Made by a program: the position numbers and the translations under genes. 64,000 bases of DNA from a bacterium (GTDB lineage: Bacteria > Zhuqueibacterota > Zhuqueibacteria > Residuimicrobiales > Residuimicrobiaceae): assembly GCA_029565685.1 (NCBI GenBank), contig JAKQNR010000025.1, positions 62,001 to 126,000 of the forward strand, in the 5' to 3' direction. Below the pieces are notes generated by a model, which made no database searches, was not told the DNA's origin, and worked only from the letters and a program-made list of their open reading frames with translations. Of the stretch, positions 17,298 to 27,900 are shown piece by piece. Positions within the stretch are counted from its first letter, which is position 1. Each line of letters begins with the position of its first letter.

Positions 17298-19355
17298 TCA
17301 TTTGCCCTGATAATAGTATTCCTGAAATGTCGGCTCTTCTCCCGCCATCTTGAGAAAGACGTCGAGCGGGACCACTTCGATGTTCTTGCTCAGCTTGTCG
17401 CAGATGGACTTGACTCTGGCCACATCACTGGACTCGCGCACATGGACCAGGAGGAAATAGGGCAGTTTGGCGTTGATCACCGCCAGCTCTTCCAGATCCG
17501 CCACCACCTCTTCCTCCGATTTTTCCGCCGCCAAATAATAATCATAGGAGATCATCGGTCTTTTATCGCGAACCGTAAAGGTGTTGGAGGAGCGATAGCC
17601 GTTGATAAAGCCGATGGCGTCCGGCATGCTTCTATAATATTCATCGACCAGGTCCTTGGGCAGATTGTTGTCGCAGGTTTCAGTGCCGCCTTCGGAATAA
17701 TCCATGATCTCGAAGACGTTGAGGTCGAGTTTTTTCATGTACTCCGCCGCCCTTTGCAGCTCCTTGGGCAGCCATTTTTTCGGAAACGCCTTGGGGTACA
17801 TGTACGATGAGCCGGAGAGCGAGCCGATGAAAAAGTCGTTGGGCAGCGCCTGCGCGTAATAGTATTCCAGCATGACCGGCGAGAGCTGCTCGAATTTCAT
17901 GGTCACTTCCCATGCATAGGGGATGGAGCCTCTTCCAGGTTTGAGCCAGGCGCCGATACCCAGGCCGTCGGTCTGCACCAGCGCCAGATAGATTTTTTTC
18001 TCTGGAATATATTTTTTGCCCGGCGTCAGGTTGTGATTGTTTTTGAATTTGAATCCTGGAGACACGGGGATGTGGATGAGAAAACTGGTGTTGGGCATGG
18101 TGTTGAGACCGTCCGAGATCAACGCATAAGAGGACAACAGCGTGGTCATCTGCTCCTCCAGGTCCTTTTTATAGGAATGCCATCCCCATACCGTACCCAG
18201 CGGATTCATCTCAGCAAAGAGGGCGTTGGTCATTTGATATTCCTGTGCATCCGTGGGACGGGCCGACAGGTCCGAAAAGAACGCTTTCTTCATCATACCG
18301 TAATCGGCGCAGGCGGGCATGAGGGCGCTGCCGTGCACGCCTCCCAGCCAGGAGATGACCTCGCGGGAGCACCGGCTCCAGTATTTCTCCTTGGCCCAGG
18401 TATAGATCTCATAATCCGATTGTCCAATGAACCGGCCGCGGTAATCGTCGATCTCGGTCAATCCCATCTTTTTCGCCAGCGGCACCAATTCTTCGCTGAT
18501 CACGATGGCGTTCTCCAAGCCGGCCAGCGTGTAGGCCACGATCAGCGAGGTGCGCACATTTTTATCCCAGACGACGTATCCTTTGATGTGTTCTCTAAAG
18601 GCAGTCAATCCCTGCTCCAGCGACGTCAGAGGGGTGAAGGAGAAATTTCTCTGCGTTTCGAGATAGTTGGCCAAATCAGCGGTATAATTGAACGGATATT
18701 GCGGACCGAAGGTGAAATAGAGCAAGGGCTTGTGCTGATTGACCACGCCCTGCAGAGAAATCCAACAGGCCTGTTCCGGCAGTTTGGAATGAATATCCCA
18801 GTCATCCACCATGGCAAATAGATAGGCGTTGTCGGCATCGTACCGTTTGAACACGTATTTGGTCTCCGGCCCTTTCTGGCGGGTGGAGCGCTCGAGGGTG
18901 CAGGTCAACAGATCTTTGTTAGGCGACAGCTCATAGCGGTAGATCATCTCGCCCCGTTTTTTTCCCTGAGAGGCGAAATAGTCGTACATCTGCACCACTT
19001 TCAGCGATCCGTCCTTTTCCCAATTCGCGCGGATCTCTTTATCGCCGTCCAGCGGCAAGCGAAGGCCCATGTGAATGTTGGTGGAAAAAGTTCCGTCGGT
19101 GATCTTGTTTCTATTGCTTTTTCCATCCGTGGTAAAGGCCAGCTTTTCTTCGTATTTTCTCTTGGGCCCCATTCTGGTGATGATCACGGCATCCTTTTTA
19201 TTCACCGTGATGTCCAGCGTCATCTCTGCATAGTAATCCAGAAAAGAGCTTTTGCTCTTGATCATCTTCCACTTGCCGTTCATATCCATGTTCTGAGCAA
19301 AAAGAGTTGCGGCTCCGAGCAGATACAGCGGCATGGCTTTGATGAGCGTTTTCAT
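17298..19355 (-). CDS. Secreted GxGYxYP-domain protein (putative glycoside hydrolase)
   Basis: A 685-residue protein from ATG 19355; GGGAG and AAGG precede it at good spacing, while the frame could be extended to TTG 19367. The Sec signal ends near TLFAQ. Residues about 20-160 form a lipocalin-like/beta domain with GKWKMIKSKSSF. The rest matches the paired GxGYxYP domains: CWISLQGVVNQHKPLLYFTF, a TIM-like region, and the hallmark GSLSGSSYMYPKAFP around residue 505. NIEVVPLDVFLKM lies near the end. The family is thought to be glycosidic by gene context; no activity is established to my knowledge. A good minus-strand promoter lies at 19406-19433. Confidence 0.75.
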   Translation of the reverse strand: MKTLIKAMPLYLLGAATLFAQNMDMNGKWKMIKSKSSFLDYYAEMTLDITVNKKDAVIITRMGPKRKYEEKLAFTTDGKSNRNKITDGTFSTNIHMGLRLPLDGDKEIRANWEKDGSLKVVQMYDYFASQGKKRGEMIYRYELSPNKDLLTCTLERSTRQKGPETKYVFKRYDADNAYLFAMVDDWDIHSKLPEQACWISLQGVVNQHKPLLYFTFGPQYPFNYTADLANYLETQRNFSFTPLTSLEQGLTAFREHIKGYVVWDKNVRTSLIVAYTLAGLENAIVISEELVPLAKKMGLTEIDDYRGRFIGQSDYEIYTWAKEKYWSRCSREVISWLGGVHGSALMPACADYGMMKKAFFSDLSARPTDAQEYQMTNALFAEMNPLGTVWGWHSYKKDLEEQMTTLLSSYALISDGLNTMPNTSFLIHIPVSPGFKFKNNHNLTPGKKYIPEKKIYLALVQTDGLGIGAWLKPGRGSIPYAWEVTMKFEQLSPVMLEYYYAQALPNDFFIGSLSGSSYMYPKAFPKKWLPKELQRAAEYMKKLDLNVFEIMDYSEGGTETCDNNLPKDLVDEYYRSMPDAIGFINGYRSSNTFTVRDKRPMISYDYYLAAEKSEEEVVADLEELAVINAKLPYFLLVHVRESSDVARVKSICDKLSKNIEVVPLDVFLKMAGEEPTFQEYYYQGK

Positions 19356-19405
19356 ACCTTCTCCCAAACCGGTTTGCTATTGGCTGTTGTTATTGATTAG
19401 CAAAC

Positions 19406-19433
19406 AATATAGAAAAAATAAGCAGGAATGCAA
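19406..19433 (-). promoter_or_regulatory. Promoter for the GxGYxYP gene
   Basis: On the minus strand TTGCAT (19428-19433), a 16-base spacer and TATATT (19406-19411). Start of transcription would be near 19399, 44 bases before ATG 19355. It is one of five promoters here with TTGCAT as the -35. Confidence 0.6.
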
Positions 19434-19618
19434 AGAGTTTCTCTGGCCGGGGGGCCGCGGTGCGCGATTTGGTATAAAGTCATTGTGTTTCCACGGCTGA
19501 TTGCGTATTTTTTCACAACCCGCGCCCTGCCTGTTGCGAGCGGTGGATCTCTGTTCCGCTCGACGGGATACGGGCAGCATTCTTTCAAACCACGGTCAAA
19601 AACCGCTGAGGAGCGCAT

Positions 19619-21751
19619 ATGGTCCTATCATCATCCCCCAGCCGCCGGACGTTCATCAAGACGTCGGCGCTGCATGCCGTTGGCATCGGCCTTGGCGTCA
19701 CCCCTTCCCTGCGGGCACACAGCCGGTCCCTGCAGTCCCAGGGCGCCGGCCGGGTTCAAACGGAAGACGCTCCTCCTGCCTTTATCCCCGTGCGGGCCGC
19801 CAGCTGGTGGTGCGAGTTGGAGGATCTGCTCTGGCCGCAGAAAAAAATCAAGGACCGGATTCAACGCCGGGCGAAGGCCTTTGCCCAAGCCCGCATCGAT
19901 ACCGCCATTAATTTCGGTTTTCACATTCGCTTTGACTTTGCCGATTATTTCGACCGGCTGCATGGCTATTACGCGGATGTCTGCGAAGCGCTGCACCGCT
20001 ACGATATCAAATTCATGGACCATTATTCCTGCAATCATGTGGAACGGCCTCGAGGGAAAGACGAGCTGATCAAGCTGCACAAAAACCAGCGCCATCATGT
20101 TCTGCTGTTTCACGATCCCATGGCGGCGGATCACTCTCAGTACCAAGGCCATCTTTTCAACGATCTGTGTCAAGTGGACCTGCGCAGCGGCGGCCGGGGC
20201 TATGCCAAGCAGTATCAGCTGGAGGCTTTTTGTCACAACAATCCCGCTTTCTGGGATATGCATCAGAAATATCTCCAACGATTGCTTCGGGAGGTGCCGT
20301 TGGACGGCATCGAGGTGGATGATATGTGCGATTATGCGGGTCTGGTAGTCTGCGGCTGCCGCTATTGCCGCGAGCGTTTCAAGCAAGAGTATGGGCGCGA
20401 CCTGCCTCCGCTCGAGGACGCTGCCTTTTGGGGCGATACCAGCAACCGGGATGAGCGGTCCTGGGGCAATTATGAAAATCCCGCCTTTCGCGAGTGGATT
20501 CGAATGAAAGCGGATTCCGTTGCGGACCATCTGCGCCGGGTGAAGGAGACGGTCGGCGACAAACCGTTGATGACCTGTTGCTCTTCCTCCGGGCCGATGT
20601 TGCTAAACGCGCTCGCGCTTAATCTGGAACGGATGTCGCCCTGGCTGGATTTTTTTATGCTCGAGAACTGCGGCATCAATGTGAACAGCGTCGAATGGGT
20701 GCGGATGGATGCAGAGGCGTTGCATCAGAAGGACATCGCCGGTAAAGAAAAACATGCGCCGGCCATGGCGCTCAGCTATACGATCTACGAAAAGGGCGCC
20801 TATCTGGGCTGGTGTCTCAGCCGTTTCTGGGGCGTGGCGAACTGGAGCAGCACCCTGAATCAAAGACTCGAGGAGGATCCGGCGGATAGAGCGGAGATCG
20901 AGAATCTGGTCGGCCGGTACAACAACTGGGAAATCGAGCACAGCAACTGGAATTACCGCGACGGCGTCGACCTGGCGGAGGTCAGGTTGGCGAACAGCCG
21001 CTATTGCCGGGAGAACGGCTGGCGCAGGCAAGACGGCCTGGAACAGTGGGATCAGGCGGCCGCTTGGTCCGAGTTGCTGGTAAAGGCGAGCATCGGTTAC
21101 CGGTTTGTCCGCTGCGAAGAATTGGCTGACCCGGACGCCCTGTGCAGCGAGTCCTCGCCTCTGATCCTCGACAGCCTTGGCTGCGTCTCCAATGCGCAAT
21201 GGCAGGCGATAAAAGCGTTTCTATCCCATGGCGGGATGGTCTGGCTCAGGCTGCCGTTCGGCACTCATGATGAAAAAGGGTATCGACGAAAAAGCCCTTT
21301 GTCGGACGCCTGGTTGAAAATGCGCAACCGCAACTGCTTGCTCATGGATGCAGAGGGTCCTTTTTTAGATCAGGTGATTCAGCAGGGCAATTTCCGCCCG
21401 GCGATCAAGTTTGCAGGCGGCAACCGTAGGTGGGCAGCACGAATCCGGTTCCACGGCGGTCAACCGGTGCTTCATCTGTTGAACACCGGCTTGGTTGCCG
21501 TGCCCCATCCTGATCTCAAAGACGGCGCAGGCCTGCCTGTTCTCAAGGACATCGATGCGTTGCCCGGTGAGGATTACGTCTCTTTTCGAATCGATACCCG
21601 CCGGGCGCCGATCCCCCCTGTGCGCCTTTACAGCCCTGAACTGGAACGACCGAGGATTGTCGAGGTCCGTCCAGGCCGAGATCATCAGGCCATCGTTCAC
21701 ATCGATTTGACCGGGGTGAAAATTTATGCGGTAATGCAGCCCGCGACATAG
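19619..21751 (+). CDS. Tat-exported putative glycoside hydrolase (alpha-L-fucosidase/beta-galactosidase-like barrel)
   Basis: A 710-residue protein with a twin-arginine signal (SRRTFIKTSALHAVG). A TIM barrel follows: AINFGFHIRFDFADYFDRLH, DIKFMDHYSCNHVERP, FWDMHQKYLQRLLREV, and PLDGIEVDDMCDYAG with the acidic pair expected at an active site. CGCRYCRERFKQEYG is characteristic of uncharacterised glycosidase-like barrels related to GH29/GH42-type proteins. Around residues 500-620 a glutamine-amidotransferase-like domain appears (LILDSLGCVSNAQWQAI, HGGMVWLRLPFG), as in GH42 trimerisation domains, followed by a beta C-terminus. GAGGAG precedes ATG 19619. The catalytic family is uncertain, but the secreted glycan-acting role is likely. 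Confidence 0.62.
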   Translation: MVLSSSPSRRTFIKTSALHAVGIGLGVTPSLRAHSRSLQSQGAGRVQTEDAPPAFIPVRAASWWCELEDLLWPQKKIKDRIQRRAKAFAQARIDTAINFGFHIRFDFADYFDRLHGYYADVCEALHRYDIKFMDHYSCNHVERPRGKDELIKLHKNQRHHVLLFHDPMAADHSQYQGHLFNDLCQVDLRSGGRGYAKQYQLEAFCHNNPAFWDMHQKYLQRLLREVPLDGIEVDDMCDYAGLVVCGCRYCRERFKQEYGRDLPPLEDAAFWGDTSNRDERSWGNYENPAFREWIRMKADSVADHLRRVKETVGDKPLMTCCSSSGPMLLNALALNLERMSPWLDFFMLENCGINVNSVEWVRMDAEALHQKDIAGKEKHAPAMALSYTIYEKGAYLGWCLSRFWGVANWSSTLNQRLEEDPADRAEIENLVGRYNNWEIEHSNWNYRDGVDLAEVRLANSRYCRENGWRRQDGLEQWDQAAAWSELLVKASIGYRFVRCEELADPDALCSESSPLILDSLGCVSNAQWQAIKAFLSHGGMVWLRLPFGTHDEKGYRRKSPLSDAWLKMRNRNCLLMDAEGPFLDQVIQQGNFRPAIKFAGGNRRWAARIRFHGGQPVLHLLNTGLVAVPHPDLKDGAGLPVLKDIDALPGEDYVSFRIDTRRAPIPPVRLYSPELERPRIVEVRPGRDHQAIVHIDLTGVKIYAVMQPAT

Positions 21752-22004
21752 ACTTTTCGCCCGACGAAGGCTGCAAAGCGGCCTTACAAATTTAAAGCTG
21801 AATAATGGGCTGCTGAACAGTCCTCTTTTTTTGCGGATCACAGAGCATGCGTTTGATGGCCTCAGCCGAATGAGCGCTTTGATCCAGCGGCGGGAACGGC
21901 GGCCTCGCTTCAAGGCGCCAGTCTAAGCCCGGGGATGTGGCCGGCTTTCCGGCGCCTAACAGAGGATGAATTTCTCGATTATGTTGACCTCGGCAAAATA
22001 AATC

Positions 22005-23897
22005 TTACTTGATCAACAGCATTTTTTGCATGATTGAGGCCCTGTCCGTTTGCATGTGGTAGAGATATAGACCAGCCGTCGCCGCATCGCCTGATTGATC
22101 CGTGCCGTCCCATTCGATGGAATAATCCCCCTTACTCTGATGCTTATCTACCAGCGTTTTTACGAGCTGACCGATATTGTTATAAATCTTTAAAGTTACA
22201 TGTCCTGGCTCAATGATCGAGTAGTTGATTCGTGTTGACGGATTAAATGGATTGGGATAGTTCTGCGCTAGATTCATTCCTGCCGGCGTCGACTTTAGCC
22301 CGGAGCGATTAACCTTGGAAACGATCACACCGGCATCGGCGCCCACCGAAAAGGCATAGCCGCTTTTCGTGACAAAACTATTGGGACCATCCGGCGGAGA
22401 AAGGCATATAACCTGACCAATCGTTTGATTCGCACCAATGATGTTTCCAGCAGGATCAAAATCGATGTCATTGTTGCGTAAGGCGTAGGCCCATGTAAAA
22501 AATTCATCCTCCTTCGCACCGGTTTCCGTATTGAAAATTCGAATGTATCCCGTCGTTTCCAGATCCGTAACAGCTAGGCGGTTTGAGCGAGGATCATACG
22601 CAATGCCCATGGTCTGAATCGTATTCGGAACAATGCGTTCCCAGACTAATTCGTACGAATCGCCAACCGGACGGAATTTCTGCAACGAGTGATATTGATG
22701 CACGCCTTCTGCTCGATTGTATGCGCCGCCTACATATAGATTGCCATGCGCATCGAATTGAATTTCTGTTGCCTCCGGCGCCATTTCGTTAGACAGCACC
22801 ACTTCTGGATTCGCCTTATAGGCGAGTCCCTGTTCGACATGATCGCCCACTGCAAATTTTACGACCTGTTGCTGTCCCCATGTTTCATCCATATAGCCGG
22901 AGCCGTTTCGGCAATCGCATACATAGAGGACTCGATCGGCGCCGACGCCATCGACCCACATACCGGAACACAATCCGTGATTTCGCGTGACGCCGTACGT
23001 CTGTAAAATGTCGAGCGAATCCGTCGTCCAGATATTGTCCTCAAATGTACAATAGCTGAGTGAAGACGGATCCGATCCAAAATTAGTGAATGGCAATCGG
23101 TTGAGCAGGAAGAAAACACTTTCGATGCTAAAGTTCGGATCGCCGACGGTGACGCCGCCTAACGCGTCGACAAGAGAGGTGCTGACATAAATATAGTCCG
23201 CGGAATCCACCGTGATGCGAAACGGCCCGTTGGAATCAGCATAATCGGTGATGCTTGCCAAGGTTTGGGTATCATACCATGAACACCAAACAGAAACGTT
23301 GCAATATTCGGATAAGCTGCAATAGAAATTTCCACTCGCATAGGCTGTTTCCTGTGAATCGCCCCAAAACGAGAGATCGTTGCGATAAAGCCAGACTCCC
23401 CGAGGCCGATACATTCCCGGCCCAGCGATTCGAGACTGCTGCTGCAGCACATAAATCCGTCCGAAATTGACACTGCCGTTGTTTTTATTGACAGCAACGC
23501 CACGGACATTCGTCATTTTTGTATCTGTCCCAAATCGATCGCTTAATAATGTCCACACAGTGTGGCCCATGGATGCAGCTTCAATTTCCACGGTATATAC
23601 ACCATCAGGAGCGGATTCCCCGCCTTCGAGCAGTCCATCCCACTGCATCGAAGCCTCGTGGCCTCGCGTCAGTTGGTCGCCGGTTGCAATAAGTCTACGG
23701 ACAACCGATCCCTCTTTCTTAATGGAAACGGTGACATTGGTCGCATCCTCGTTCAGGCGATAGCGGATTGTCGCCGGAAATGTTCCATCAAAATCAAGTT
23801 GCACATGGGCAGCATAAATATTGGCATACACAGTATTGTTTGCCAGACATAGCAGCAAGGCGATGCAGATCTGCATTACATAACTATTATGCCTCAT
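22005..23897 (-). CDS. Secreted NHL/propeller-like protein with C-terminal sorting domain
   Basis: A 630-residue protein from ATG 23897, chosen because GAGGTG precedes it and a Sec signal starts there (VMQICIALLLCLANNTVYA). Residues about 30-110 form a FlgD-like beta domain (MQWDGLLEGGESAPDGVYT). The middle is a propeller-like repeat region (LYVGGAYNRAEGVHQYHSLQKF, GIAYDPRSNRLAVTD). The last 85 residues are a type-A sorting/FlgD-like domain: NLAQNYPNPFNPSTRINYS, VTLKIYNNIGQLVKTL, ATAGLYLYHMQT. In KSB1/Calditrichota and Bacteroidota such tails direct proteins to the surface via a type IX-like route. Base composition is visibly more AT-rich than the flanking enzymes. A strong promoter lies at 24085-24113 with a 180-base leader. 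Confidence 0.8.
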   Translation of the reverse strand: MRHNSYVMQICIALLLCLANNTVYANIYAAHVQLDFDGTFPATIRYRLNEDATNVTVSIKKEGSVVRRLIATGDQLTRGHEASMQWDGLLEGGESAPDGVYTVEIEAASMGHTVWTLLSDRFGTDTKMTNVRGVAVNKNNGSVNFGRIYVLQQQSRIAGPGMYRPRGVWLYRNDLSFWGDSQETAYASGNFYCSLSEYCNVSVWCSWYDTQTLASITDYADSNGPFRITVDSADYIYVSTSLVDALGGVTVGDPNFSIESVFFLLNRLPFTNFGSDPSSLSYCTFEDNIWTTDSLDILQTYGVTRNHGLCSGMWVDGVGADRVLYVCDCRNGSGYMDETWGQQQVVKFAVGDHVEQGLAYKANPEVVLSNEMAPEATEIQFDAHGNLYVGGAYNRAEGVHQYHSLQKFRPVGDSYELVWERIVPNTIQTMGIAYDPRSNRLAVTDLETTGYIRIFNTETGAKEDEFFTWAYALRNNDIDFDPAGNIIGANQTIGQVICLSPPDGPNSFVTKSGYAFSVGADAGVIVSKVNRSGLKSTPAGMNLAQNYPNPFNPSTRINYSIIEPGHVTLKIYNNIGQLVKTLVDKHQSKGDYSIEWDGTDQSGDAATAGLYLYHMQTDRASIMQKMLLIK

Positions 23898-24084
23898 ATG
23901 CCACCTCTTTAGTTTTTTAGTGATAGCGAATCTAATTTTGTCGGGGAATGGAGACAATAAGGAATACGATTTTGCCCAGGGTCGATAGATCGTGGAAATC
24001 ATTCTCTCTCAGTCTTTTAATATCTGGCCCTTTTCCCGTTTTCACACACAAAGTTTTATCCGGCAATCGCTTCTAACCAGCGGT

Positions 24085-24113
24085 ATTTTAGCCAATACAG
24101 TCCTGAAATGCAA
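24085..24113 (-). promoter_or_regulatory. Promoter for the sorting-domain protein
   Basis: On the minus strand TTGCAT (24108-24113), exactly 17 bases, then TAAAAT (24085-24090), with TTGGC immediately before the -10. Start of transcription would be near 24078. The region 23898-24410 otherwise contains no gene I can support. Confidence 0.65.
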
Positions 24114-24410
24114 GCAAAATTGCAGACTTTATTTCACTCTTCCAGCCGATCCATGCCCTTCAAGGGAAAATAAAACATGAACAATATATTATTACTGATG
24201 CCAAGTTCTGTCGGATGCTTCTTACACCTGCGTGTCAGTGGGGCACTTTGCGCCCTAGGACATTTTGCTCATCCGGTTCGGTTTTGCGCAAAGGTCCTTG
24301 GCAGAATGACAGGGTGGCGACCTCCGGGCGTCAGCGGGGGCCTGAAGGCTTGCTGTTTTATAACAATTACTTTTTGCCCGACGAATGAAACGGATCGTCG
24401 TTTTTCGCAA

Positions 24411-24440
24411 AAAAAACCCTGCCGGTTGGCAGGGTTTTTT
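24411..24440 (-). terminator. Rho-independent terminator after the cold-shock gene
   Basis: The perfect inverted repeat AAAAAACCCTGCC (24411-24423) and GGCAGGGTTTTTT (24428-24440) around a four-base loop lies 21 bases downstream of the cold-shock gene. It has a U-run in both directions, so it can also stop + strand transcription. Confidence 0.9.
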
Positions 24441-24461
24441 GTTTGAACAATGTTTCCGCGT

Positions 24462-24665
24462 TTAGCGGACCACGGTGACGTTCGATGCGTTGAGTCCCTT
24501 GGGACCTTTTTCGATTTCGAACTCTACGTTGTCGCCCTCATTCAACGTCTTGTATCCATCCGATTTGATGGCATTGAAATGAACGAAAACATCTTCGCCT
24601 TGTTCACGGGTGATAAAGCCAAAGCCTTTTGCCGCGTTGAACCATTTGACCGTTCCTTTTTCCAT
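24462..24665 (-). CDS. csp: Cold-shock domain protein (Csp family RNA chaperone)
   Basis: A 67-residue single cold-shock domain, the usual length. It has both RNA-binding motifs: KGFGFITRE (RNP1-like) at about residues 13-21 and DVFVHFNAI (RNP2-like) at about 25-33. The start [14 protein letters not shown] and the end [13 protein letters not shown] are standard. Such proteins melt RNA secondary structure in the cytosol. GAAGGGAAA precedes ATG 24665. The gene stands alone with its own terminator (24411-24440), and its leader carries a hairpin at 24696-24713, consistent with post-transcriptional control, which is common for csp genes but not shown here. Confidence 0.96.
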   Translation of the reverse strand: MEKGTVKWFNAAKGFGFITREQGEDVFVHFNAIKSDGYKTLNEGDNVEFEIEKGPKGLNASNVTVVR

Positions 24666-24695
24666 GGAACATTTCCCTTCTTTTACTTGTTACGA

Positions 24696-24713
24696 CCCGG
24701 CTTAACCGCCGGG
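24696..24713 (-). other. Hairpin in the 5' leader of the cold-shock gene
   Basis: CCCGGC (24696-24701) and GCCGGG (24708-24713) form a six-base stem with a six-base loop, about 30 bases upstream of the csp start codon. Cold-shock leaders often refold with temperature; this is a candidate element only. Confidence 0.35.
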
Positions 24714-24956
24714 CAAGGTGTACGCCAACGAGTCTATCTGGGTGATGGCCTTCCGCCCTTGAAGGGATCCGTACGGTTCATCAGCAGCATTAACACATGC
24801 GGTGTACTATAACTAAGGAATCAATATACGCATTATCAAGATCTATTCCTAACTAAATCGGCGCTTTTTTCTTCGAATACCCATGGATTGCGGCGCGCTC
24901 CTGCATTGATCATCTGCCGATTCCGGTTTGGTTCCGGCCTTTGCCGGTGGTCTCTG

Positions 24957-27900
24957 TCATTCGAAGGACAGGCGATAGGTCTCAATGGCGTGTTTGCCGA
25001 TCAGGACGACCAGTTGGCCGTTGACGACATTGGCGGGATTTCCGTTTCTTTCCAAGAGATCAGTGTGCCACGCTGAGCGGATCGGTGAGGCAAAGGCGAT
25101 CGTCGCTTGCGCATCCTGACCGTCGGTCTCATAGCAGCGCAGCACGATTCCTTTACCCTTTTCGGCTTTTTTCACCACCGACACGATCACGTTGGGCTGG
25201 GACACGGAAATGAACGATGCGGAATCCGGGCGTGTCCCTGCAGCAGGCTTGGCGAAAACCACCTGAAGCGGCGCGTTATGTTCAAGTCCTTGTCGCACGG
25301 CTTCGTGTCTGACCAGTGCGCCTGAATGGGTGGCGACGGAGAACCGGTAGACATGTTCGCCTGGCTGGGTGAAATAGAGATTCGCATCCCCGCAGCTGAA
25401 AACCGAGCGCAGCAGGATGGGCTGGATGACAAAATCGGTCTGCAGCAGAATCGGATCGGTGAGAGCGACCCGGGTAAAAGGCGTGTAGGCGCCCCCCCAG
25501 AACATGGTAAAGGTGTCCGGCGGAGCGATGCCGTGGATGACGCGGGCGTCGCGAAAGCGTTCATCCCGTCGATCTTTGACATCGAACGGCGTTACTTCGG
25601 TGGCCAGGGTGACGCCCATCTCATTGTTGGATAGATCGATCCAGTTGTTGGCAGCCCGGACTGTGGGATGGCATGCTTTGGCCGCTGGATTTTCTTTGCC
25701 ATACTCTACATCGCCGAACGGCACTTCATAGGTCACGCGGGCGTCGTTCAGCTGAAACGGAAAAGCGGCGTTGACCTGGATCGCCTTTTGTCCATTCCAG
25801 TTCAGCCGGGTCTCCAGATCGATTCTCGGCAGGCCGGCGTAGAGGGAGATCGTCTGAACCGTCGGGCTGTTCAGCAGGGTTCCCTCTATCCGGAACGTCG
25901 TCCGAACCGGGCCGCGTTCCGTAATGGTGATCGCTGCCGGTTTCTCGCCCATGCGCCACCACTTTTCCGTGAACTCTTCCGCTTCATCCACGCCGAGATT
26001 TTCCATGGCGATCAGCTCATGGGCGCGATAGAAGTCTGTTTTGATCCATTCGCGCTGGTTCTCTTTGTCATAGATCGAGGCGATGCCGCCGGTCCGCGGA
26101 TCGATCTTTACTCTGTAAAATCGGTTTTCGATCTCGTTATCGGCGATTCTAAAGTTGTTGTGCATGGACTCTTGGCCTTGGCTCAGATAAAAAGTGGTGT
26201 AGCCAAGCGCCGGCGTTTCTGCTTCAAAAATAGTTTGGATGCGCGCGATCGATCCATCGCTGTGACGGGCGAGGACGTTGAACTGCGCCGGTACGGGCCG
26301 GCCGCGGCGGTCCACAAGACCGGGTTTGCGCAGGCCGGGTTCAGGGATCGACAGAATAGGATCCACGATATCGCGGCGCGGCCAGGCCAGGCTGTTGAAG
26401 ACCACCAGGGGAGTTCCGCGATTCTGCACAGACACGGCGCCGGCCAGAGCGGTCAGGGCGTCGCGGTTGACCTCATCGGCCAGACGGTAGGCGTCACGGG
26501 CTCTGGCCAATTTCACCGCATCGCTGATGGCGCCGTTGGCGCCGCCCCAGTTGTGTTCATGCACCCACAGCCTTCCCTTCCAGACCTGGTCGATGGCTCG
26601 GACCGGATAGTCGTGGCTCGCATCCAGCCACTCCAAAACGGTTGAAAATTTTTCCGCGCTCAGAATGAGATGCTCTGTCTTGCGTGAGAGCATGAAGGCA
26701 TCGTTTTCAACCGATTGCGTAGCGTCCCACCAGCAAGGCAGTTCTCCTTGCAGGGTTTGCAGTTCACCGCGTCCTTGCTGCAGAGCGGTTTCGACCGCCT
26801 GAGCATAGCGGCCGACATGCGCCAGTTCTAAGTGCGGATAGCCGTAGAGCTGATTCCACAGGCCGGCGTTTTGCGCGACCCGGGCGTCCGGAATGGTGCA
26901 ATCCGATCCATCGGCCATCATGATCACCGGCGGCAGATTCCATTGCTGGTTGTGCCATGACTCGTTTCTGACAAAGTGCTGTAACGCTTTGGCTGCGGTT
27001 AAAAAGTCCGCGGTGCGGAGCATATGACCTGCGCCGTACCCCTGCGGACAACTGGTCGCCAGGATCTTGGATCCATCCGGCGCCTGCCAGCGAAACAGAT
27101 TGGGCCCCACATAGCCGGTGACGTTGAGGTTGTTCTCCCAACGATAGAGCGTTTTCCAGATGACAAAATGGTCGATTCCGCTTTTAGCCAGAATCTGCGG
27201 CATCTGCAGCGTGTGGCCGGGTTCGTCGACATTCCAGGCCATTCGGGCCTCATAATTAAAATGGTTCTGCAGCCAGAGTTTGCCGTAGTAAATGTTGCGG
27301 ATCAATCCTTCGCCGCCGAGCAGGAGCTCGCTGGGTCCGAAATAAAAACCGCCGCACTCAAGAACGCCGTTGCGCAGCAGATCGCCCACCTCGGCATACC
27401 GTTGCGGATTGCGGCGTAAAAACTCTTCCAGCACAAACACATCCTCTTCGGAAAACTTGTAGTGCGGCAGCGTGTTGAGAATGTCGATGGATTGGCTGAT
27501 GGCCTGACAATTGAGGTTGGTGCAGACTTCCGGGGTATCCGGCCAGCAGAGATCGGCGTGAGAATGGGGGACGACGAAAATCTGCAGATCCGCATGATCG
27601 TGCGTCGCCCGCCGGTCCTGAGCGATCTCCATGGTCCTATGCCCGTGAGAGGTGGAGATCTTTAATCGTGCAGATAATCGGGAGCCAACCACTCTGAGAT
27701 CAGCGTTGGACGCCACAACCAGCCAGGCCGAGGTGTCCGCGGGGATGGAGGGGATGGTGACACGGGCTGCTTGGCGGCCTGGTTCAGCCAACACCTGCAA
27801 CGTAGTGGGACCGGAGGGCTTGCTGGAAACATTGTATGCCAGCAGCGAGAAGAGATCGGTCACGGTTTGATCGTCAATTTTTTTACAAACAGGTGAAACC

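Noticed and set aside
24177-24446. An 89-codon + strand frame reading into the terminator
   Set aside because: It runs through the terminator hairpin, has no ribosome site and resembles nothing.
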